Below are positions 54,668-62,223 of a DNA stretch of 64,000 nucleotides, in pieces. The translations under genes and the position numbers were made by a program. This stretch comes from UBA1443 sp964445745 (GTDB taxonomy: Bacteria > Omnitrophota > Omnitrophia > Omnitrophales > Aquincolibacteriaceae): assembly GCA_964445745.1 (NCBI GenBank), contig CAYULU010000001.1, positions 40,610-104,609 on the forward strand, read 5' to 3'. The number at the start of each line of letters is the position of its first letter. Within the stretch, counting starts at the first letter, position 1. The notes under the pieces are model-generated. The model did not search any database and was not told the origin of the DNA. It saw only the letters and a list, made by a program, of their open reading frames with translations.

Positions 54668-55349
54668 CGCAGAGACCGCAATTCTCAGCACGGTGGATCT
54701 TCGGAAGGATTACGAAATGCCGACCGGGACGCTTGAAATTCTTCGCGGGGTCAACCTCGGAGTTAGCCGTGGAGAAATGCTTTTTATCACGGGAAAGTCC
54801 GGCTCCGGGAAATCGACCCTTTTGCATCTTCTCGGAGGACTTGATCGTCCCTCAGGCGGCCGGATCCTTTATCAGGGGCGTGATCTTGCCAAGGCGTCGG
54901 AACGCGAACTGGCAAAGATCCGCAGCCGTAATATCGGCTATGTGTTTCAGTTCTATCATTTGCTTCCGGAATTGACGGTTTATGAAAATGTTTTGCTCCC
55001 GACACTGATCGCCGGGAAAAAGAACAAGGATTGGGTCAAGGAAGTCCTGAAGCGGGTCAAGCTCTGGAACCGGAGGACACATTTTCCGTCAGAACTCTCC
55101 GGTGGCGAGAAACAGCGGGTTGCGATTGCACGTGCCCTTGCGAACCGGCCGGATGTTGTGCTTTGCGACGAACCGACCGGAAATCTTGATGAAGAAACAG
55201 CGGGCTCTATCATGACGCTACTTCTTGAGCTCCATCGAAACGAAGGCCACACTTTTATGATTGTGACGCATGACGAAGAAATGGCTCGAATGGGGACGCG
55301 CGTGCTCAAACTTCACGAGGGGCAGTTGGTTCCTCCGAAGGCCCTTTAA
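54660..55349 (+). CDS. lolD: Lipoprotein-releasing ABC transporter ATPase LolD
   Basis: LolD powers the LolC/E permease on the cytosolic face. The Walker A GKSGSGKSTLL lies near residue 45, and the Q-loop is in YVFQFYHLLPE. The signature ELSGGEKQRVAIARAL (near 147), Walker B VVLCDEPTGNLDEET and the H-loop TFMIVTHDEEMA are all intact. I chose ATG 54660, which overlaps the lolC end by 8 nt, over an earlier in-frame start (54600) lying inside lolC. The product is then 229 residues, the normal size. Translational coupling with lolC is likely. Confidence 0.95.
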   Translation: MSSAETAILSTVDLRKDYEMPTGTLEILRGVNLGVSRGEMLFITGKSGSGKSTLLHLLGGLDRPSGGRILYQGRDLAKASERELAKIRSRNIGYVFQFYHLLPELTVYENVLLPTLIAGKKNKDWVKEVLKRVKLWNRRTHFPSELSGGEKQRVAIARALANRPDVVLCDEPTGNLDEETAGSIMTLLLELHRNEGHTFMIVTHDEEMARMGTRVLKLHEGQLVPPKAL

Positions 55350-55385
55350 AAAATAAATCATTTTTACTTTACGAGAGGAGATGTT

Positions 55386-56291
55386 ATGGAGCTTCAGATT
55401 TATATCGATGGGAAATGGTATCCTAAAAGCGAGGCCAAGATTTCTGTTTTTGATCATGGTCTTCTCTATGGGGATGGGGTGTTTGAAGGGATCCGGTCTT
55501 ATCAAGGGCGCGTTTTCAAACTTGATGAGCATTTGAACCGTCTTTGGGAATCTGCCCACACGATTATGCTTGAAATCCCGATGTCCCAGAAGGAAATGGA
55601 AAAAGCGGTGATTGAGACTTTGAAACGGAACAAAATTTTAAATGGGTACATTCGTCTTGTAGTGACCCGGGGGGTGGGCGATCTTGGGTTGTCACCCTGG
55701 CTTTGCAAAAGGCCCACTGTGTTCATCATTACGGACAATATCGCTTTGTATCCGAAGGAGCTCTACCAGAAAGGTCTCGCGATTATTACGGTTCCGACCG
55801 TCCGGAATCTTCCCGAGGCTGTGAACCCTTCGATTAAAAGCCTGAATTATCTCAACAATATTATGGCCAAGATTGAAGCGAAGAACGGCGGGTGCATGGA
55901 AGCTCTGATGCTCAATCATCAGGGGTATGTTGCGGAATGTTCTGGGGACAATGTTTTCATGATCAAACGGACCGGTAGAGCAAACACAGTCAAGGATTAC
56001 CTCCTGCTGACGCCGCCGGCTTATCTGGGTGCGCTCAAGGGAATTACGCGTGACGCGATCATCGAAGTTGCGCAAAAGATCAGGCTTCCGTTTGCCGAAC
56101 GTCCGCTGACCCGGCACGACCTTTTCAATGCCGATGAAGTTTTTTTGACGGGGACGGCGGCTGAGGTCATTCCGGTCGTCAAAATTGACGGGCGCCTGAT
56201 CGGAGAAGGGAATCCCGGAAAAATCACAAAAACACTTCTCCGGAACTTTCACGAACTGACCCGTACAGACGGGGTGCGATACACCTTGTAA
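55386..56291 (+). CDS. ilvE: Branched-chain amino acid aminotransferase (class IV)
   Basis: This PLP enzyme moves the amino group between glutamate and the 2-oxo acids of Val, Leu and Ile. The fold-type IV features are present: FDHGLLYGDGVFEGIR, R in YIRLVVTRGVG, the lysine in IKSLNYLNNIMAK (Schiff base), HQGYVAECSGDNVF and the late TGTAAEVIPV loop. The 301-residue length is typical. GAGAGGAG lies 6 nt before ATG 55386. Class IV members can also act on D-amino acids or 4-amino-4-deoxychorismate, but the EGIR motif and the glycine-rich ends favour the branched-chain enzyme. Confidence 0.9.
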   Translation: MELQIYIDGKWYPKSEAKISVFDHGLLYGDGVFEGIRSYQGRVFKLDEHLNRLWESAHTIMLEIPMSQKEMEKAVIETLKRNKILNGYIRLVVTRGVGDLGLSPWLCKRPTVFIITDNIALYPKELYQKGLAIITVPTVRNLPEAVNPSIKSLNYLNNIMAKIEAKNGGCMEALMLNHQGYVAECSGDNVFMIKRTGRANTVKDYLLLTPPAYLGALKGITRDAIIEVAQKIRLPFAERPLTRHDLFNADEVFLTGTAAEVIPVVKIDGRLIGEGNPGKITKTLLRNFHELTRTDGVRYTL

Positions 56292-56396
56292 TGCAGGAGT
56301 TTAAGATCCGGACCCTGGATATCTGGTGTTTTGATGGCCCGAGTTTTTTGATTTAAAAAGAGTGAAAAATAACCCTGAAGAAGCGAGATTGCCCCG

Positions 56397-56924
56397 ATGA
56401 TTTGTAATGTATGCGGTACGAAAGAAGCGACCATCCATCTCACCGAAATTGTTAATGGTCAGATGGCGGAAATTCACATTTGTGAACAGTGCGCGGAAGA
56501 GAAGGGGACCGATTTTAAAACCTACTTCAATTTCAGCGATTTATTGACGGGGTTCGCGGGGATGGGGGGAATCGCCAAAAGCGGTGGTAAAAAAATGCCG
56601 CCGATTGCCTGCAAATCTTGCGGACTGACTTTTGAGGACTTTCCCAAACAAGGCCGGCTTGGTTGCGCTCACTGTTATAGTGCGTTCAAAAAGCCACTGG
56701 AGGTTGTCATTAAACAGGTGCAGAGGTCGGGATATCATGTGGGGAAAAAACCTTCCAGAATACCGAAGGCAGTCCGAAGCACTCATGACCTTCGTCAACT
56801 GCAGGAGCGTCTCCGGAAAAGCGTCCAGGAAGAAGCTTTTGAGGAAGCGGCTCGTCTGCGGGATGAGATCAAGCGGATCGAAGACAAGATGAAAAAGATT
56901 TCAAGGAAGCCAAAAAATGACTGA
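56397..56924 (+). CDS. mcsA: McsA-like zinc-finger protein with UVR domain
   Basis: McsA is the zinc-binding partner that stimulates the protein arginine kinase McsB. The 175-residue protein has four CxxC pairs (CNVC at 3-6, CEQC, CKSC, CAHC) and a C-terminal UVR motif, LRKSVQEEAFEEAARLRDEI. It overlaps the mcsB start by 8 nt, the usual order. No ctsR lies upstream: the 105-bp spacer to ilvE holds no gene. Confidence 0.9.
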   Translation: MICNVCGTKEATIHLTEIVNGQMAEIHICEQCAEEKGTDFKTYFNFSDLLTGFAGMGGIAKSGGKKMPPIACKSCGLTFEDFPKQGRLGCAHCYSAFKKPLEVVIKQVQRSGYHVGKKPSRIPKAVRSTHDLRQLQERLRKSVQEEAFEEAARLRDEIKRIEDKMKKISRKPKND

Positions 56925-57981
56925 TGCGAATCGCTCCCCAACGCTGTCGGTGAACTGGCTTAAGGCGACGGGCCCCGAAAGTGATGTTGTGGTAAGTTCG
57001 CGGATTCGCTTGGCCCGAAATCTTTTCAAGTACCCGTTTGTGTTTAAACTTTCTCCGGAGCAAAGGGTTGCGATTATTTCGGATGTGGAAAAAGCTGTGC
57101 GTGGTTCAAGCTTACTTAAAAAGGCCCGTTTAAGCCAGACGAAGCATTTAAGTGAAATTGAAAAACAATTCCTTCTGGAGCGACATCTTGTTTCGAATGA
57201 ATTGGTCCAAGAGGATTCTCCCAGTGCTGTGGCGATTACTCCGGATGAAATGGTCAGCCTGATGGTGATGGAAGAAGATCATTTGCGCCTTCAGGTTTTT
57301 CAGTCGGGACTGAATCTTGGCGAAGCCTGGAAGATTGCGGATGATATTGATACGGAGCTTGAGCGGGAACTTGAGTATGCCTTTGATGCGACACTGGGGT
57401 ATCTGACGGCCTGCCCGACGAATGTCGGAACGGGGCTCCGTGCGTCCTGTATGCTTCATCTTCCAAGCCTGGTCTTGACCAAACAGGCCGACAAAGTGCT
57501 TCAGGCTCTTTCCAAGCTGAACCTTGCCGTGCGTGGTCTTTACGGTGAGGGGACGCAGGCCCTTGGCAATTTTTTTCAATTTTCGAACCAGATCACGCTC
57601 GGACAGCCCGAAACGGAAATTATTTCGAATCTGGAGGGAGTGATCAAGCAGGTCATTGCTCATGAGCGTGAGGCCCGGGATTACCTGAAGAAAAAACGGA
57701 AGTCAAAAATGGAAGACCAAGTGTGGCGGGCTCTTGGGATTCTGAAATCTGCGCGATTGATTTCATCTCAGGAATCCGTCCAGCTACTCTCTCTTGTCCA
57801 GGCGGGGATCGACATCGGCGTTCTGGAAGGGCCGGTCATTCCCAGGGATTTGAATCAGCTTTTTCTCTGGATTCAGCCGGGACATCTCCAGAAAATGAAT
57901 GGCGGCGAGCTTAGCTCGGCCGAACGTGATGAGCGGCGCGCCGAGCGCATTCGCGCCTATTTTGCAAAAGTAACGCTGTAA
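56917..57981 (+). CDS. mcsB: Protein arginine kinase McsB
   Basis: McsB phosphorylates arginines, marking proteins for ClpCP. The phosphagen-kinase-like domain has VVVSSRIRLARNLF, with the arginine-rich ATP site, the catalytic-cysteine loop ACPTNVGTGLRAS and a later LAVRGLYGEG. The 354-residue length is normal, with a C-terminal helical region. The start overlaps mcsA, and a DUF4139 gene and clpC follow, so the operon encodes tagging, helper and unfoldase functions together. Protein-arginine phosphorylation outside Firmicutes is recorded in few lineages. Confidence 0.93.
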   Translation: MTDANRSPTLSVNWLKATGPESDVVVSSRIRLARNLFKYPFVFKLSPEQRVAIISDVEKAVRGSSLLKKARLSQTKHLSEIEKQFLLERHLVSNELVQEDSPSAVAITPDEMVSLMVMEEDHLRLQVFQSGLNLGEAWKIADDIDTELERELEYAFDATLGYLTACPTNVGTGLRASCMLHLPSLVLTKQADKVLQALSKLNLAVRGLYGEGTQALGNFFQFSNQITLGQPETEIISNLEGVIKQVIAHEREARDYLKKKRKSKMEDQVWRALGILKSARLISSQESVQLLSLVQAGIDIGVLEGPVIPRDLNQLFLWIQPGHLQKMNGGELSSAERDERRAERIRAYFAKVTL

Positions 57982-58003
57982 AAGTAAAAGGAGGAACTGG
58001 GTC

Positions 58004-59674
58004 ATGAAAAAAATCCTGATTTTTTCGATCGGTTTAATACTTTCAGTGCCCGCGGCAGGATTGGCGGAGACGGTTAGTACGAAGTCCAAAATCAGCGAAG
58101 TGACTGTTTATGCGACGGATGCGTTTGTGACGCGGGTCGCATCCTTAGAAGTTAAACCGGGCGACACCCAGATTCTCCTGGAGGACATTGTTGCAGAATT
58201 TGATCCAGATTCGCTTCGCGTAAAAGGGGCTGGGACCGCTGTCGTAAAAATTCTCGGAGCGCAGGTCAAAAAAGAGTTTTTGCAGGAAACCCCGGTCGAG
58301 AAAGTTCGCGAACTGGAAAACAAGATTCAGGAACTTGAAGACCAAAATCGTGCACGACAGAACGAAAAACAAATCCTGGCGGAGGAGAAGGCGTATCTTG
58401 ATTCGGTTCGTTTGTTTGCAGGCCAGCAGATCCCTGAAGATCTTGTAACGAAAATGCCGTCTCCCCAAGACCTGGAAGGCACCCTCAGTTTTCTTGGAGC
58501 GAAATTGAAAGAAAATTTTAGCCGTGTTCATGCGATTGATCTTGAGATCCGGGAGAACGGCAAAAAGTTGGTAGCCTTACGACGTGAATTAAGTGAAATT
58601 TCAGGAGGGCGTCAGAAGATGCGCCGGATCGTAGCAGTTGATGTGGAAGTGTCCCGTGCCGGTCATCTAGATCTTGAGGTTTCCTATAAGGTGGGTGGAG
58701 CCTCGTGGTCGCCTGTCTATGATGCGCGCGCGCAGTTTGATAAATCGGAAACCGAGCTTGTAACTTATGCAATCGTCAGTCAGGGTACCGGGGAAGTGTG
58801 GGAGGATGTGGATATGACGCTCTCGACAGCTCAGGTGAGCGTGGGCGGTACGATGCCTGAAGTCAACAGCTGGTTTGTCCATCCCTCCCAGCCGCGCTCG
58901 TCTCTAAGGGCTGGGTCCATGAAGTTGAAAGCCCAAAGTCTTGGGATGGCCGATATGGCGATGAAAGCGGAGGAATCTATGCCGTCAGCCAGTGTAGCCC
59001 TGGAAGCTGAGAACCTCTATGCGCAAGCCTCCCAAAAGGGAATATCCGTTGTTTACAAACTAACCCGAAAAGTGACGGTTCGTCCGGATGGTTCCGATCA
59101 AAAGGTCCCGGTTGCCGCGCAAATTCTCTCTTCCTCCTTTGAGTATTCGGCGTATCCCAGAATGGTACCACTCGCCTATCTCACGAGCCGGGTGACCAAC
59201 GCAAAAGACCTTCAACTTTTGAGCGGGCCGGTGAATATTTTTCTTGACGGAGATTTTGTGGGAAATTCTTATGTTCAGAATATCGCTCCGGGAGAAGAGT
59301 TTGACCTTTACCTTGGCGCGGATGAGGGCGTGAAAGTAAAACGCGAATTGCTCGAAAAGAAATCGGACGATGTGCTGATTGCTAATATTCCGTCGCCTAA
59401 CAGGAAAATGACTTATAAATATAAGCTAACTGCCGAAAATTATAAGGCCCAGGCGGGTAAGATTAATCTGTTCGAGACCGTTCCGGTTTCGCAGGATGAG
59501 CGAATCAAGGTCAAAGTTTCCCAGGTCAGCCAGGATCCCCAAGACAAGGATTGGAAGGACAAGAAAGGTGTCTGGCGTTGGCAAATGCAACTTGCCGCCG
59601 GGGGGAAGGTTGAAATTTTTTACACGGTTGTGGTTGAATTCCCGCGGGACATGATAGTCGAAGGTCTCGAATAG
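58004..59674 (+). CDS. DUF4139/DUF4140 family secreted protein (MuiA-like)
   Basis: A signal peptide (about 1-22, ending GLA-ET) precedes an N-terminal DUF4140-like domain (ISEVTVYATDAFVTR), a coiled-coil linker (about 95-125) and a DUF4139 domain. The DUF4139 part has YKVGGASWSPVYDAR, GTGEVWEDVDMTLSTA and PVNIFLDGDFVGNSYV, ending in YTVVVEFP. Relatives are called mucoidy inhibitor A, but their function is not established. The 556-residue length is typical. It sits in the gap between mcsB and clpC, with GGAGGA 9 nt before the ATG. Its presence inside this operon is unexpected. Confidence 0.88.
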   Translation: MKKILIFSIGLILSVPAAGLAETVSTKSKISEVTVYATDAFVTRVASLEVKPGDTQILLEDIVAEFDPDSLRVKGAGTAVVKILGAQVKKEFLQETPVEKVRELENKIQELEDQNRARQNEKQILAEEKAYLDSVRLFAGQQIPEDLVTKMPSPQDLEGTLSFLGAKLKENFSRVHAIDLEIRENGKKLVALRRELSEISGGRQKMRRIVAVDVEVSRAGHLDLEVSYKVGGASWSPVYDARAQFDKSETELVTYAIVSQGTGEVWEDVDMTLSTAQVSVGGTMPEVNSWFVHPSQPRSSLRAGSMKLKAQSLGMADMAMKAEESMPSASVALEAENLYAQASQKGISVVYKLTRKVTVRPDGSDQKVPVAAQILSSSFEYSAYPRMVPLAYLTSRVTNAKDLQLLSGPVNIFLDGDFVGNSYVQNIAPGEEFDLYLGADEGVKVKRELLEKKSDDVLIANIPSPNRKMTYKYKLTAENYKAQAGKINLFETVPVSQDERIKVKVSQVSQDPQDKDWKDKKGVWRWQMQLAAGGKVEIFYTVVVEFPRDMIVEGLE

Positions 59675-59748
59675 AGTGTCGGAAATTGCCAGGGACCTTT
59701 GTTGATCTGCGTATTTAAATAAATAGATGGATTATCTGGAGGTTTAAA

Positions 59749-62217
59749 ATGTTCGATCGTTTTACGGAAAGAGCCAGAAAAGTTATTATTCTCGCAAAAG
59801 AAGAGGCGAAGCGCTTCAACCACGATTATATCGGGACCGAACATATTTTGCTCGGACTGATCAAAGAGGGGGAAAGCGTTGCTGCGGCTGTGTTGCAGAA
59901 CCTCGGACTCTCGCTTGACACGATCCGCCTCGAGATCGAAAAACTTGTCCAATTTGGGCCCAGTACGGTCGTTTCGGGAGATATTCCTTTTACGCCGAAA
60001 GCAAAAAAAGTTATTGAGCTTGCGATGGATGAAGCGCGGCGTCTGGGTCATAACTATATCGGGACCGAACACCTCTTGCTTGGGCTCATTAAGGAAGGGG
60101 AAGGTGTTGCAAGCCATGTCCTCATGAATATCGGTCTTGATCTGAACAAGGTCCGAGCCGAGGTGATCAAACTTCTTGGCTCGGCCACCCCGGGGAGCGA
60201 TCCGTCAGTCATGAGTGGAGGGCCGCAGGCTCCGGGAATGGGCGGAGGAGGAAGTAAGTCGAAAACAAAAACTCCGGCGCTGGACGCTTTTGGCCGTGAT
60301 CTTTCACAACTTGCGCGCGAGGGGAAACTGGATCCGGTCGTGGGGAGGAATGATGAAATTGAACGTGTGATTCAGATTCTTGCACGTCGAACCAAAAACA
60401 ATCCGGTGTTATTGGGGGAAGCCGGAGTGGGGAAAACGGCGATTGTCGAGGGGCTGGCCCAGCGGATCATTGCGGGTGATATTCCCGAGATTTTGCTCGA
60501 TAAGCGTATGATCGTTCTCGATCTTGCGTTGATGGTGGCGGGGACGAAATATCGCGGCCAGTTTGAAGAACGAATTAAGGCTGTGATGGATGAGATTAAA
60601 CGTGCGGACAATGTCATTATTTTTATCGACGAATTGCACACGTTGGTTGGAGCCGGCGGAGCGGAAGGCGCGATCGATGCGTCGAATATCCTGAAGCCAT
60701 CCTTGTCTCGCGGCGAAATTCAGTGTATCGGAGCTACGACTCTGGATGAATATCGGAAATATATCGAAAAAGACGCGGCCCTTGCGAGGCGCTTTCAAAC
60801 AGTGATGGTGGATCCGCCGTCGGTCGATGACACGATCCAAATCCTGAAGGGGTTACGCGATAAATACGAAGCTCATCACCGTGTCAAGATTACGGATGAA
60901 TCACTTTCTGAGGCGGCCAAGTTGTCGGATCGGTACATCACGGGCCGATTTTTGCCGGATAAAGCCATTGATATTATTGACGAAGCGGCTTCCCGTGCCC
61001 GTTTGTCGGTGACGACGTTGCCGAAAGATCTGAAAAAAATGGAGACGGAGATTGAATCGCTTCGTCGGGAAAAAGAGGCCTCAATCAAGGGACAGGATTT
61101 TGAAAAAGCGGCAAAACTTCGCGATGAAGAACGTAAGGCGAAGGAAGAACTCCAGAAAATGAAGAAAAACTGGAAGGAATCCAAGTCTGAAGTTGAAATC
61201 CAGGTGACAGCGGAGGACATTGCTTTTGTGGTTTCTAAGTGGACCGGCGTCCCTCTTGCACGTCTTGAAGAAAAAGAAACGGCGCGGCTTCTTAAAATGG
61301 AGGAAGAGGTCCATAAAGGAGTGATCGGTCAGGATGAGGCGATTACAGCGATTGCTCACGCTGTCAGGCGCTCACGGTCGGGTCTTCGTAATCCGCGACG
61401 TCCCATCGGGACTTTTATTTTTCTTGGGCCGACGGGTGTTGGTAAAACTTTGCTGGCACGCGCCCTGGCAGAATTTATGTTTGGGGACCAGGATGCCGTG
61501 ATCACGGTGGATTGCTCGGAGTATAGTGAGAAGTTTAGCGTCTCAAGATTGGTCGGAGCGCCTCCCGGGTATGTGGGCTATGAAGAAGGCGGCCAGTTGA
61601 CCGAAAAAGTCCGTCGCCGGCCTTATTCGGTCGTCTTGCTTGACGAAATTGAGAAAGCTCATCCGGACATGTTTAACATCCTTCTGCAGTTGATGGAAGA
61701 AGGTCGGTTGACAGATTCCCTGGGACGCAAAGTGGATTTCCGGAATACGATCGTGATCATGACATCGAATGTGGGGGCGGATCTTGTGCGGAAGCAGGGA
61801 GATCTTGGTTTTGGAATAAAGAAAGATGACATGAACTACGATTCGTTAAAGACCAAACTGCTGGATGAGACGAAAAGAGTGTTTCGTCCGGAATTTTTAA
61901 ACCGGGTCGACGATATCATTGTTTTTCATCCGTTGACTCGCCAGGATCTTGAACAGATCATTCATATCGAACTTGGAGAAGTGAAGGACCGTCTTAAGGA
62001 AAAGGCGATGGAGCTTTTGCTTTCTGATGAAGTCCTCAAGTTTTTGATTGATCATGGCTATGACCCCGTGTTTGGGGCGCGACCGCTCAAAAGGACGATC
62101 CAGCGATATGTGGAAAACGTGCTCGCGGAGGAAATTCTTGGCGGAAAATTCCAGGAGGGGGACAAGATCCAGGCTGAAATCCGCGGCGATAGGGTCGTTT
62201 TCGAGAAAGCGACATAG
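59749..62217 (+). CDS. clpC: ClpC AAA+ unfoldase
   Basis: ClpC unfolds proteins for ClpP. Its 822 residues carry two N-terminal Clp_N repeats (about 1-150; EEAKRFNHDYIGTEHILLG and a second GTEHLLLG copy) that bind adaptors and phosphoarginine. AAA1 has GEAGVGKTAI near 224 and Walker B FIDELHTLVG. A UVR-containing middle domain (about 440-480) includes GQDFEKAAKLRDEE. AAA2 has GPTGVGKTLLARA near 560, VLLDEIEKAHPD and NRVDDIIVF, and a ClpB_D2-like small domain ends at FEKAT. GGAGG lies 6 nt before the ATG. Linkage to mcsAB suggests arginine-phosphate-guided degradation. Confidence 0.97.
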   Translation: MFDRFTERARKVIILAKEEAKRFNHDYIGTEHILLGLIKEGESVAAAVLQNLGLSLDTIRLEIEKLVQFGPSTVVSGDIPFTPKAKKVIELAMDEARRLGHNYIGTEHLLLGLIKEGEGVASHVLMNIGLDLNKVRAEVIKLLGSATPGSDPSVMSGGPQAPGMGGGGSKSKTKTPALDAFGRDLSQLAREGKLDPVVGRNDEIERVIQILARRTKNNPVLLGEAGVGKTAIVEGLAQRIIAGDIPEILLDKRMIVLDLALMVAGTKYRGQFEERIKAVMDEIKRADNVIIFIDELHTLVGAGGAEGAIDASNILKPSLSRGEIQCIGATTLDEYRKYIEKDAALARRFQTVMVDPPSVDDTIQILKGLRDKYEAHHRVKITDESLSEAAKLSDRYITGRFLPDKAIDIIDEAASRARLSVTTLPKDLKKMETEIESLRREKEASIKGQDFEKAAKLRDEERKAKEELQKMKKNWKESKSEVEIQVTAEDIAFVVSKWTGVPLARLEEKETARLLKMEEEVHKGVIGQDEAITAIAHAVRRSRSGLRNPRRPIGTFIFLGPTGVGKTLLARALAEFMFGDQDAVITVDCSEYSEKFSVSRLVGAPPGYVGYEEGGQLTEKVRRRPYSVVLLDEIEKAHPDMFNILLQLMEEGRLTDSLGRKVDFRNTIVIMTSNVGADLVRKQGDLGFGIKKDDMNYDSLKTKLLDETKRVFRPEFLNRVDDIIVFHPLTRQDLEQIIHIELGEVKDRLKEKAMELLLSDEVLKFLIDHGYDPVFGARPLKRTIQRYVENVLAEEILGGKFQEGDKIQAEIRGDRVVFEKAT

Positions 62218-62223
62218 TGATCC

